Assembly (NCBI RefSeq): GCF_900636825.1
Contig: NZ_LR134318.1
Span: 620,001-684,000, forward strand
DNA: 64,000 nucleotides
Reading direction: 5' to 3'
From: Pseudomonas fluorescens
GTDB lineage: Bacteria > Pseudomonadota > Gammaproteobacteria > Pseudomonadales > Pseudomonadaceae
In this document: in pieces, positions 39,943-48,658 of the stretch
Layout of the letters: every line of letters begins with the position of its first letter
Position numbering within the stretch: position 1 is the first letter of the stretch
Notes under the pieces: generated by a model
Database searches by the model: none
What the model saw: only the letters and a program-made list of their open reading frames with translations
Told to the model about the DNA's origin: nothing
Program-made: the position numbers and the translations under genes

Positions 39943-40812
39943 TCAGCGGCCGAGGTAGACCTCGATCACCCGCTCGTTTTCCTGCACTTGCTCAAGCGAG
40001 CCTTCCGCCAAAACGCTGCCCTGATGCAACACGGTCACATGGTCGGCAATCGAGCCGACGAAGCCCATGTCATGCTCCACCACCATCAGCGAATGCTTGC
40101 CCGCCAGGCTCTTGAACAGTTCAGCGGTGAACTCGGTTTCCGCATCGGTCATCCCCGCCACCGGCTCATCGAGCAGCAGCAATTGCGGGTCCTGCATCAA
40201 CAGCATGCCGATCTCGAGGAATTGCTTCTGCCCGTGGGACAACAACCCCGCCGGGCGATTGACCGAGGTGGTCAGGCGGATCGTCTCCAGCACTTCGCTG
40301 ATGCGGTCCTTCTGTTCGCCACTCAGGCGCGCACGCAAACTGGCCCACACGGACTTGTCGGTCTTCTGCGCCAGCTCGAGGTTTTCAGATACGCTCAGCG
40401 CCTCGAACACCGTCGGCTTCTGAAACTTGCGGCCGATGCCGGACTGGGCAATCTGCACTTCGCTCATCTGCGTCAAGTCGAGGGTTTCGCCGAACCAGGC
40501 CTTGCCATGACTCGGGCGCGTCTTGCCGGTGATCACGTCCATCAGCGTGGTTTTACCGGCGCCGTTGGGGCCGATGATGCAGCGCAGTTCGCCGACGCCG
40601 ATGTACAGGTTGAGATTGTTCAACGCACGAAAGCCATCGAAGCTGACGCTGATATCTTCCAGCGTGAGGATGGTGCCGTGACGGGTGTCGAGACCCGGGC
40701 CGACGCGTTGGCCGAGGCCGATCGAGTCGCGGCTGGTGCCGGCGTCCTTGTTCGGCTCGACTGGAAAAAAGGCCGGTTCCAACATGAATTCAGCACTTGC
40801 CGTGACTCTCAT
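39943..40812 (-). CDS. urtD: Urea ABC transporter ATPase UrtD
   Basis: A 289-residue ABC ATPase. A roughly 45-residue N-terminal extension precedes the core ILTLEDISVSFDGFRALNNLNLYI. Walker A is GPNGAGKTTLMDVITGKTRP, the signature is LSHGQKQFLEIGMLL, and Walker B is LLLLDEPVAGMTDAE, all UrtD-specific wording. Its ATG overlaps the urtC stop by four bases. Confidence 0.94.
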   Translation of the reverse strand: MRVTASAEFMLEPAFFPVEPNKDAGTSRDSIGLGQRVGPGLDTRHGTILTLEDISVSFDGFRALNNLNLYIGVGELRCIIGPNGAGKTTLMDVITGKTRPSHGKAWFGETLDLTQMSEVQIAQSGIGRKFQKPTVFEALSVSENLELAQKTDKSVWASLRARLSGEQKDRISEVLETIRLTTSVNRPAGLLSHGQKQFLEIGMLLMQDPQLLLLDEPVAGMTDAETEFTAELFKSLAGKHSLMVVEHDMGFVGSIADHVTVLHQGSVLAEGSLEQVQENERVIEVYLGR

Positions 40813-41888
40813 TGTTCACCTCGTTTTTTCAGCAGACCGATCACGCCTTTGGGCAAGTACAGCGTCACGACGATGAACAGCGCGCCGAGGAAGAACAGCC
40901 AGTATTCCGGGAAGGCCACGGTGAACCAGCTCTTCATGCCGTTGACCACGCCGGCGCCGAGCAACGGGCCGATCAAGGTTCCGCGACCGCCGAGGGCGAC
41001 CCACACAGCCGCTTCGATGGAATTGGTTGGCGACATTTCGCTCGGATTGATGATCCCGACTTGCGGCACATAAAGCGCCCCGGCGAGGCCGCACAGCACT
41101 GCGCTCAAAACCCATACAAACAGCTTGAAACCGCGCGGGTCGTAGCCGCAGAACATCAAACGATTTTCCGCATCGCGCAACGCCGTCAGCACGCGACCAA
41201 ACTTGCTCTGCGCCAGGCGCCAGCCGATGAACAGACTCGTCACCAGCAACAACACCGTGGCCAGGAACAGCACCGCGCGGGTACCCGGTTCAGTAATGCC
41301 GAAACCGAGAATCGTGCGGAAGTTGGTGAAGCCGTTGTTGCCGCCAAACCCGGTCTCGTTGCGGAAGAACAGGAGCATGCCGGCGAACGTCAGGGCCTGG
41401 GTCATGATCGAGAAATACACGCCTTTTATCCGCGAACGGAAGGCGAAGAAACCGAACACCAGCGCCAGCAACCCCGGCGCCAACACCACCAGACACATCG
41501 CCCAGAGGAAACTGCTGGTGCCGGTCCAGTACCACGGCAATTCACTCCACGACAGGAAGGTCATGAATGCCGGCAGACCATCGCCGGCTGCCTGACGCAT
41601 CAGGTACATGCCCATCGCATAACCGCCGAGGGCGAAGAACAGACCGTGGCCCAGCGACAGCAGACCGGCGTAACCCCAGACCAGGTCCAGCGCCAACGCA
41701 ACGATGGCGTAGCAGAGAATTTTGCCGACCAGCGTCAGGGTGTACGCCGAGATGTGCAGCGCGTTGTCCGGCGCCAACAACGACAGCAGCGGCAGGGCGA
41801 TCAGCAACGCGAGGATCACCGCGCCGACAGCCATCGAGACTTTCGGTCCGGCCTTTTGTGTAGCGGTCACGAGCAGAGGCTGGTTCAT
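40809..41888 (-). CDS. urtC: Urea ABC transporter permease UrtC
   Basis: A 359-residue LivM-type permease for urea. I start at ATG 41888 (MNQPLLVTATQKAG), where it overlaps the urtB stop by one base; the longer open frame upstream is not membrane-like and belongs to the shadow of urtB. The core includes LDLVWGYAGLLSLGHGLFFALGGYAMGMYLM and WVALGGRGTLIGPLLGAGVVN. It forms the transmembrane pore with UrtB. Confidence 0.94.
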   Translation of the reverse strand: MNQPLLVTATQKAGPKVSMAVGAVILALLIALPLLSLLAPDNALHISAYTLTLVGKILCYAIVALALDLVWGYAGLLSLGHGLFFALGGYAMGMYLMRQAAGDGLPAFMTFLSWSELPWYWTGTSSFLWAMCLVVLAPGLLALVFGFFAFRSRIKGVYFSIMTQALTFAGMLLFFRNETGFGGNNGFTNFRTILGFGITEPGTRAVLFLATVLLLVTSLFIGWRLAQSKFGRVLTALRDAENRLMFCGYDPRGFKLFVWVLSAVLCGLAGALYVPQVGIINPSEMSPTNSIEAAVWVALGGRGTLIGPLLGAGVVNGMKSWFTVAFPEYWLFFLGALFIVVTLYLPKGVIGLLKKRGEQ

Positions 41889-43390
41889 CAGTCGATCACC
41901 CGTCCTTTCAGTGCGAAGAGGCCTTGCGGACGTTTCTGAATGAACAGAATGATCAGCGCGAGGATCAGGATTTTGCCGAGCACCGCACCGATCTGCGGTT
42001 CGAGAATCTTGTTGGCGATGCCAAGGCCGAACGCGGCGAGCACGCTGCCGGCCAATTGACCGACGCCGCCGAGCACCACCACCAGGAACGAGTCGATGAT
42101 GTAGCTTTGGCCCAGATCCGGGCCGACGTTGCCAATCTGGCTCAGCGCCACGCCGCCCAGCCCGGCGATGCCCGAGCCGAGGCCGAAGGCGAGCATGTCG
42201 ACGCGCCCGGTGGGCACGCCGCAGCAGGCGGCCATGTTGCGGTTCTGGGTGACAGCGCGGACGTTGAGGCCCAGACGAGTCTTGTTCAGCAGCAACCAGG
42301 TCAGCACCACGACGAACAGTGCAAACGCAATGATGACGATGCGGTTGTACGGCAGCACGAGATTGGGCAGCACTTGAATGCCGCCGGACAGCCACGCCGG
42401 GTTGGCCACTTCAACGTTCTGCGCGCCGAATACCAGGCGCACCAGTTGAATCAGCATCAGGCTGATACCCCATGTCGCGAGCAGGGTTTCCAGCGGCCGA
42501 CCGTAGAGATGACGGATTACCGTGCGCTCCAGCGCCATGCCGATTGCTGCGGTGACGAAGAACGCCACCGGCAGCGCGATCAGCGGATAGAACTCGATGG
42601 CTTGCGGTGCGTAGCGCTGGAACATCAACTGCACTACGTAGGTCGAGTAGGCGCCAAGCATCAGCATCTCGCCGTGGGCCATGTTGATCACGCCGAGCAG
42701 GCCGAAGGTGATCGCCAGACCGAGCGCAGCCAACAGCAGAATCGAGCCCAGCGACATGCCGCTGAACGCCTGGCCAAGGACTTCGCCGATCAGCAGTTTG
42801 CGCTTGACCTGAGCGAGGCTGGTTTCCGCGGCCGTGCGCACGTTGGCATCGGCTTCGACGCCGGGGTCGAGTAAACCTTCGAGACGCGTGCGAGCCAGCG
42901 GGTCGCCGGTTTCGCCGAGCAGACGCACCGCCGCAAGTCGCACCGCGGGATCGGTGTCGACCAATTGAAGATTGGCCAGCGCCAGGCTCAGAGCGGCGTG
43001 AACGCTTTCGTCTTTTTCGCCAGCGAGCTGCTGATCGAGGAATTTCAGCTGCGCGGGTTTCGCGCTTTTCTGCAATTGCTGCGCAGCGCTCAGACGGATT
43101 TTGGCGTCAGCGGCGAGCAATTGATGGCTGGCCATCGCGGTGTCGATCAGACCCCGCAGGCGATTGTTCAGGCGCAGGGTTTTCGCTTGGCCGTCGATGG
43201 TCAGTTCGCCTTGTTGCAGGGCGTTGAGCAATTCGATACGCGCCGGATCGGGCTGCGCGGCCCAGGTTTCAAGGAGCTTGGCTTGCTGCGTGGGATTGGC
43301 CGCGACGAAGTCTTCGGCATCGCCGGCGTGGGCCAGCATTGGCAGCAACAGTGCGATGGCTATGAGAAAGCGGTGTATGGCAGTGGTCAT
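41888..43390 (-). CDS. urtB: Urea ABC transporter permease UrtB with periplasmic N-terminal domain
   Basis: A 500-residue permease. A signal/anchor (FLIAIALLLPMLAHAGDAED) is followed by about 180 residues of HEAT-like helices facing the periplasm (LVDTDPAVRLAAVRLLGETGDPLARTRLEGLL), then the LivH-type core with GVINMAHGEMLMLGAYSTY and GSGIAGLGGVALSQIGNVGPDLGQ. Such long UrtB forms are standard in Pseudomonas. ATG 43390 has AGGACACC upstream; an in-frame TTG six codons earlier is less likely. Confidence 0.93.
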   Translation of the reverse strand: MTTAIHRFLIAIALLLPMLAHAGDAEDFVAANPTQQAKLLETWAAQPDPARIELLNALQQGELTIDGQAKTLRLNNRLRGLIDTAMASHQLLAADAKIRLSAAQQLQKSAKPAQLKFLDQQLAGEKDESVHAALSLALANLQLVDTDPAVRLAAVRLLGETGDPLARTRLEGLLDPGVEADANVRTAAETSLAQVKRKLLIGEVLGQAFSGMSLGSILLLAALGLAITFGLLGVINMAHGEMLMLGAYSTYVVQLMFQRYAPQAIEFYPLIALPVAFFVTAAIGMALERTVIRHLYGRPLETLLATWGISLMLIQLVRLVFGAQNVEVANPAWLSGGIQVLPNLVLPYNRIVIIAFALFVVVLTWLLLNKTRLGLNVRAVTQNRNMAACCGVPTGRVDMLAFGLGSGIAGLGGVALSQIGNVGPDLGQSYIIDSFLVVVLGGVGQLAGSVLAAFGLGIANKILEPQIGAVLGKILILALIILFIQKRPQGLFALKGRVID

Positions 43391-43440
43391 TAATGGTGTC
43401 CTGTTCAACCGCCCCTCACCCTAACCCTCTCCCGGAGGGA

Positions 43441-43660
43441 GAGGGGACTGACCGAGGTGTCTGGACGATGTTTTGCGGCCTGCGAATTCGAGCCGAACTC
43501 AAGTTTTGAAAAGCATGAAGATCAGCTCCCTTTCCCCCTCTCCCTCTTGAAATCGAGGGGACTGACCGAGGTGTTTGGACGATGTGCTGCGACCTGCGAA
43601 TTCGAGTCGAACTCAGGCTTTGAAAAGCATGAAGATCGGCTCCCTTTCCCCCTCTACCCC
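43441..43660. repeat. Tandem 114-base repeat within a CCCTCTCCC palindrome region
   Basis: Two near-identical copies start at 43441 and 43555 (GAGGGGACTGACCGAGGTGT and onward to GAAAAGCATGAAGATCGGCTCCC). They are enclosed by an inverted CCCCTCACCC/GGGTGAGGGG pair at 43413 and 43676. The block fills the 334-base gap between urtA and urtB and contains no credible gene. Outer palindromes of this type are common in Pseudomonas intergenic DNA. Confidence 0.8.
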
Positions 43661-43724
43661 TTGGGGGAGAGGGCTGGGGTGAGGGGGAAAAGATCTCCTC
43701 CCCACCACAAAACCCAAGTCAGAC

Positions 43725-44990
43725 TCAGTTGCTCTTCACCGCATAATCCGGCTTCTTGTCGTTGCCCTGAATGAACGGGCTCCAAGGCTGGGCACGGATC
43801 GGCCCTTCGGTCTGCCACACGACGTTGAACTGACCGTCGCTTTGAATCTCGCCGATCATCACTGGCTTGTGCAGGTGATGATTGGTCTTGTCCATGGTCA
43901 GGGTGTAGCCGGACGGTGCGGCAAAAGTCTGTCCGCCCAGCGCTTCGCGGACCTTGTCGACATCAGTGGACTTGGCTTTCTCGACGGCCTGCGCCCACAT
44001 GTGAATGCCAACGTAAGTGGCTTCCATCGGGTCGTTGGTCACTGCTTTATCGGCGCCCGGCAGGTTGTGTTTCTTCGCGTAGGCTTTCCAGTCAGCGACG
44101 AATTTCTTGTTCGCAGGGTTCTCCACCGACTCGAAGTAGTTCCACGCTGCGAGGTTGCCCACCAGCGGTTTGGTGTCGATGCCGCGCAGTTCTTCTTCGC
44201 CGACCGAGAACGCTACAACCGGTACGTCGGTGGCTTTCAGGCCCTGGTTGGCCAGCTCTTTGTAGAACGGCACGTTGGAGTCGCCGTTAACGGTCGAGAT
44301 AACGGCAGTCTTGCCGCCCGCCGAGAATTTTTTGATGTTGGCAACGATGGTTTGGTAATCGCTGTGACCGAAGGGCGTGTAGACCTCTTCGATGTCCTTG
44401 TCGGCAACACCTTTGGAGTGCAGGAACGAGCGCAGGATCTTGTTGGTGGTGCGCGGATAGACGTAGTCGGTGCCGAGCAGGAAATAGCGCTTGGCGCTGC
44501 CGCCTTCTTCGCTCATCAGATACTCAACGGCTGGAATCGCTTGCTGGTTCGGCGCGGCACCGGTGTAGAAGACGTTCGGCGACATCTCTTCACCTTCGTA
44601 CTGCACCGGGTAGAACAGCAGACCGTTGAGCTCTTCGAACACCGGCAGCACCGATTTGCGCGACACCGAAGTCCAGCAGCCGAACACCACCGCAACCTTG
44701 TCCTGGGTCAGCAACTGGCGGCCCTTTTCGGCGAACAGCGGCCAGTTCGACGCCGGGTCGACCACCACCGGTTCAAGCATCTTGCCGTTGACGCCGCCCT
44801 TGGCGTTGATCTCGTCGATGGTCATCAGCGCCATGTCTTTGAGCGACGTTTCGGAGATCGCCATGGTGCCGGACAACGAATGCAGAATCCCGACCTTGAT
44901 GGTCTCGGCGGCCTGGACAGTCCAGGTCATGCCCATCGCGGCAATGGATGCCGTGAGTGTGAAAGCCTTGATCAAACTGCGACGCTTCAT
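43725..44990 (-). CDS. urtA: Periplasmic urea-binding protein UrtA
   Basis: A 421-residue type I binding protein for urea. It begins MKRRSLIKAFTLTASIAAMGMTWTVQAAETIKVGILHSLSGTMAISE, with a twin-arginine-like KRRSLIK start ahead of the hydrophobic segment, and contains FGCWTSVSRKSVLPVFEELNGLLFYPVQYEGEEMSPN and GTDYVYPRTTNKI, which are distinctive for UrtA. A sigma-54-type promoter lies about 65 bases upstream, so expression probably follows nitrogen limitation through NtrC. Confidence 0.95.
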   Translation of the reverse strand: MKRRSLIKAFTLTASIAAMGMTWTVQAAETIKVGILHSLSGTMAISETSLKDMALMTIDEINAKGGVNGKMLEPVVVDPASNWPLFAEKGRQLLTQDKVAVVFGCWTSVSRKSVLPVFEELNGLLFYPVQYEGEEMSPNVFYTGAAPNQQAIPAVEYLMSEEGGSAKRYFLLGTDYVYPRTTNKILRSFLHSKGVADKDIEEVYTPFGHSDYQTIVANIKKFSAGGKTAVISTVNGDSNVPFYKELANQGLKATDVPVVAFSVGEEELRGIDTKPLVGNLAAWNYFESVENPANKKFVADWKAYAKKHNLPGADKAVTNDPMEATYVGIHMWAQAVEKAKSTDVDKVREALGGQTFAAPSGYTLTMDKTNHHLHKPVMIGEIQSDGQFNVVWQTEGPIRAQPWSPFIQGNDKKPDYAVKSN

Positions 44991-45055
44991 TGTGCGATCT
45001 CCATGAACATTTGAAGTTTTTCTGGTTGGCAGATGCGAACGACTGAAAGGGCTTT

Positions 45056-45071
45056 AGCAAGGGCTGTGCCT
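45056..45071 (-). promoter_or_regulatory. Sigma-54-type promoter of urtA
   Basis: Read on the minus strand this is AGGCAC, five bases, TTGCT, matching the RpoN consensus except the first base, with GG and GC correctly ten bases apart. Start of transcription would be about 50 bases before the urtA ATG. Further upstream, TGCACTCATGTGGGGCC (45166-45182) keeps 10 of 13 defined bases of the NtrC site, consistent with an activator site. Confidence 0.7.
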
Positions 45072-45284
45072 AAGACGCTGAGCGCCGTTGTTGAGCGGTT
45101 CCTGAGAGATCGCAGCGGCTCGACGCACCAGTGCTGGGCGCTCGGCAGACACCGGGGCGCGCCCGTGCACTCATGTGGGGCCGGGTGAATGAAAAAGAGC
45201 AGATGCGATAACTATGTAGTGCCACGCCGGGGGATGAAGTGAGCAGACTTGCCGCTGTTCTCATACTGAAACTGGAGTGGCTTC

Positions 45285-48200
45285 ATGGATGATCTTTCTC
45301 TAAACCCTCGGGCGGCCGTGGCGCCACCTTTGAGTCGGGTATTCATTTCTGCCGACGATGCGGCTGTTTATGCTCATGAAACAGTCGGTAAAAAACGCGA
45401 CAGTCGTTATGCCAGCTGCGTGTTCAAACGCGATGATGGCCGCTTTGTGGTCAGCGAGCCGGTCAGAGCCGATGAAATGGTGGATGTGCGTTTGCTGTAC
45501 CCGGTTGGCCTGCGCGGTCAGCATCTGTTTCCGGCGAAGCACACTCTTTGCGGGATTTTCTATTCCCATGTGGCCCTGTCGATGCTCGATCTGCAGCAGG
45601 TGGCCGAGCGCGGGTGGACGCTGGCCGATGCCACTGAAAGTCTGTTGATGTTCAGCGTGCAGGAGCTGCGCTTTGTGCTCGGTCAGACAGTGCCCGCGTA
45701 CCTGTCGGGCAACGAATACAACCTGATCAAGCTTGAGCCCGGTAGCGCGAAGTTGAAGTCGATACAGACAGAACTGGGCACGTCGAAACGGCCGGGGCCA
45801 TTGGCCGTGGGACTTGAATCCGGTGCGTCGAAACCCGCTGAACTGCGCCGGGAGCTGGAACTGCAAGACGTGCTGCAGACTTTGCTCGATGAACAACTCG
45901 ACAAGGGCCGTCAGGTGTTGCCGCAAGCGTGTTTCGGGGCGATTTACGGCAGTGCGCAAGACGCTGCCCAGGACCGTTACCTGCGTCCCCTCGAATCCCA
46001 TGACCGGGACCATGTCTGGTTCGGCTTCATTCTCAAAAGACGCGGCAAGGAAGAGTACATCGCCAGTGAACTGGTGCGGGTAAATCTGGTGCGCGACGAT
46101 TTGTTCAAACTGCGCAGTCTGTTTCCTGCGTCAGGCATTGCCGGCGGTTATCGCTTGCCCGATTCCTTCGAAATGCATTCGTATTTTTACTCGAGGCCCC
46201 GCGTGCGGCATGTCAAAGGCACCTCGAAAAACTGGCTGGCTGAACACTTCATCGTGCCCAAAGACCTGTTTGTCGCGGTGTATTACGCAGGCAAATATCC
46301 ACAGGCTGAGACGAAGCAGCCGACCAGCGTCTTCATCTCGACTCACGACGGCGCGTTGCTCAAATACACGCCCGATAGAAATACCCGACTGTTCAATAAC
46401 GACTGGCCGCTCATGGGGCTCGACACCATTCAGACCTATCTGGCTTCCGGCAAAATGACGTCAGTCGATTTCGTCCGGGTGGTGGCCGCACACGGCGAGC
46501 TGGAAGTGTTGCGTACCAGCCTTTACTGGGATCGCGAAGGCCGGGTCGACAAACAGTGGTGGATGCCCAGCGCCAACCTTCAGCGTCTGAGTCTGGGTCC
46601 GGTGTTTCTCACCGCCGATGATGCTGCGATCCATGCCCGTGCGGAAATCCCCGCCGGTGCATCCGGTTCCTATGGTGGCCTGATTCTCAAACGGGCCGAT
46701 GGCTGCTTCGTGGCAACACGACCGATCGCGGTATTTCAGGAAGACTTCGATCTCGACTTTGTCTTTCCGGATGCCAGCGTCACTCAGGGGCTGTTTCCGG
46801 CCGGCTGCACTATCGTCGGCCGTTATCGCTCGCGGGTGGCTCGGGAGTTGCCGATCCTCATGACACGGGTGAACAAGGAGATATACAGCAACATGCTGTC
46901 GACCCAAGTCACCTACACCGCCGTGACGCGACGCCTGGAGCGTCCCGAGCGTCTGGAGGAATACCTGTTCTGTCCGGATGGCGCGATGATTCGCTACCTT
47001 GTCGGCATTGGCGACAGTATCTGGGCGGAGCTGGTGGCTGCGCTCGACGCCAGCTCGCCCCATGAGCTGGACGGCCAGTGGGTACGCCAGCAAATCCATG
47101 AAGGCAAGTTGACGCCGCTTGAATGGGTAAGACAACTGCTCAAACGCGGCTATCTGACAGTGGTGATCGGCAGCAAACTGTGGGGCGCGCCGCGCGTGCT
47201 GAGCAGTTTTGACCCTCACCCGGAAGTCGATCCCGCGCAGCTCGGCAGGTCGTCGGCGCTCAGTGAACCTGCCCTCAGTCCACTGTTCACCGACTCACAA
47301 GGCGCTGCTCGATTCGCTCATGAACGTCTCGACCGCAGCGACTCACTCAAATGCGGCGTCATTCTGTTCAATGCGCGGACCCGGACGTACTTGTCGAGTC
47401 AGCCCCGCAAGGTTGTGAACAGTGCGTTATCGCTTGAACAATTGTTTCCATCTGGCAACTTGCCTTACCGGCATACGTTTGATGCGGTTTTTTTGAGCGC
47501 GCCGAGCGTGACTGACACACTCGATGATCAGGATTATCGACACTTTCTTTCACCGATGGATGTGCATTACGCCTGGAAACTGGCGAAGACCCCCCAAGGT
47601 GTCAGGCCTATCTATTTTTCCTGTAACGACGGCGCGTTGCTGCGTCTGAAACTGGCGCCATTCGACCCCGACGCGCCGGTCGACAAGTTCGGACAGATCC
47701 AGCTCAAGCCTAATAGCTTTGCTTCATCGAGCGAGGCGCGAGCTGAACTGAAGGCCATCAATGAAGGGCGGTTCAAACTGCAGTCCTATGTTCGCTCCAT
47801 GTCCAGGTACGGTGATCTGCAGGTGCTGGTCCCCGGTACTTTCTGGTCGCGCCGGGGCAAGGTCGGTGACGACTGGCAGCCGCGCATGGCCAATGTGTCG
47901 CTTGAAGCGCTGTGGAAAGATAATCAGCAATTGGCTCTGGGCCCGATTTTCCACCATGCCGATGACGCCGCGCGTTACGCGCAGCTGCGCGCAGGTTTGC
48001 TTCATGCACAATCCTCGGTTTATGAAAGCGCGATTCTGGGCGATGCGAACAACAACGCTTACGTGGCCATTGAGCCGCTGGCTGAAGATGCCGACTCACA
48101 AACGTTCAAACGCATCTTTCGCACTCATAAAAAGGCTGTCGGCAACCCAAGGGACAAGCCGCCGAAATATCCTGACGACTACAAAATTGTTGGCGCACAG

Positions 48201-48614
48201 CAGGTGTATTCCTGGCCGGACGAGTTGGGATTGCTCGATCCGGAGCAGGTCGAAGAAAATTTCGCTTCGAAGGGCAGCGTGCATGCCCACACCTTCGGAC
48301 TCAAGGCGAAAGGCTTCGAGATCCAGGCTTATTACTATTCGACGCCTCAAGGCGCACTGCTCAAATACATCCCGGGATATTCGGAAGCCGAGCGAAATCT
48401 GTTCAGGGCCAAGGAAGCGGAGGTCGTCGATGGCCAGTGGGTGACGCAGATCACGCCGGGGTCGTTCATCACTCAGTTGGCCAAACTGGCTGAATTGCGT
48501 GTGCTGAAAGCGGCCGGATACTGGCGCCGCGAGGGGCGCATCGGGGGTGACTGGCGAACCGCGCGGCAGCAGCCACGGCTCAAGGCTCAGAAAACCGTGC
48601 GGGACGAGTTGTAA
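45285..48614 (+). CDS. Five-repeat protein of unknown function (ADDAA-type repeats)
   Basis: A 1109-residue protein I cannot assign. It is built from repeats of about 200-227 residues that begin at residues 16, 213, 434, 661 and 881. Each opens with GPxFxxADDAAxYA-like sequence (LSRVFISADDAAVYA, GAIYGSAQDAAQ, LGPVFLTADDAAIHA, LSPLFTDSQGAARFA, LGPIFHHADDAARYA) and a Gly/Ile-Leu-Lys-Arg strand. Repeats 2-5 add a second half with DGALLKY (352, 563, 780, 1020) and W-x-R-x-G-x-W (414, 853, 1079). Repeat 1 lacks the second half. The ADDAA start recalls DUF4329 domains of toxin proteins, but that is inference. No signal peptide or membrane helix. GGAG lies nine bases upstream. It sits alone between urtA (divergent) and the copper block. 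Confidence 0.7.
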   Translation: MDDLSLNPRAAVAPPLSRVFISADDAAVYAHETVGKKRDSRYASCVFKRDDGRFVVSEPVRADEMVDVRLLYPVGLRGQHLFPAKHTLCGIFYSHVALSMLDLQQVAERGWTLADATESLLMFSVQELRFVLGQTVPAYLSGNEYNLIKLEPGSAKLKSIQTELGTSKRPGPLAVGLESGASKPAELRRELELQDVLQTLLDEQLDKGRQVLPQACFGAIYGSAQDAAQDRYLRPLESHDRDHVWFGFILKRRGKEEYIASELVRVNLVRDDLFKLRSLFPASGIAGGYRLPDSFEMHSYFYSRPRVRHVKGTSKNWLAEHFIVPKDLFVAVYYAGKYPQAETKQPTSVFISTHDGALLKYTPDRNTRLFNNDWPLMGLDTIQTYLASGKMTSVDFVRVVAAHGELEVLRTSLYWDREGRVDKQWWMPSANLQRLSLGPVFLTADDAAIHARAEIPAGASGSYGGLILKRADGCFVATRPIAVFQEDFDLDFVFPDASVTQGLFPAGCTIVGRYRSRVARELPILMTRVNKEIYSNMLSTQVTYTAVTRRLERPERLEEYLFCPDGAMIRYLVGIGDSIWAELVAALDASSPHELDGQWVRQQIHEGKLTPLEWVRQLLKRGYLTVVIGSKLWGAPRVLSSFDPHPEVDPAQLGRSSALSEPALSPLFTDSQGAARFAHERLDRSDSLKCGVILFNARTRTYLSSQPRKVVNSALSLEQLFPSGNLPYRHTFDAVFLSAPSVTDTLDDQDYRHFLSPMDVHYAWKLAKTPQGVRPIYFSCNDGALLRLKLAPFDPDAPVDKFGQIQLKPNSFASSSEARAELKAINEGRFKLQSYVRSMSRYGDLQVLVPGTFWSRRGKVGDDWQPRMANVSLEALWKDNQQLALGPIFHHADDAARYAQLRAGLLHAQSSVYESAILGDANNNAYVAIEPLAEDADSQTFKRIFRTHKKAVGNPRDKPPKYPDDYKIVGAQQVYSWPDELGLLDPEQVEENFASKGSVHAHTFGLKAKGFEIQAYYYSTPQGALLKYIPGYSEAERNLFRAKEAEVVDGQWVTQITPGSFITQLAKLAELRVLKAAGYWRREGRIGGDWRTARQQPRLKAQKTVRDEL

Positions 48615-48658
48615 TGCCGCAGGCTTGCCTCGGTGTCGAGACAAGCCCACTCGTTTCA

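Noticed and set aside
40809..42395. A 528-residue UrtC
   Set aside because: The first 170 residues are Arg-rich out-of-frame reading of urtB; the conserved protein starts at 41888 where it overlaps urtB.
45125..45139. A second NtrC site GCACC-N5-TGGGC upstream of urtA
   Set aside because: Spacing and half-site match are poor compared with the one at 45166-45182.
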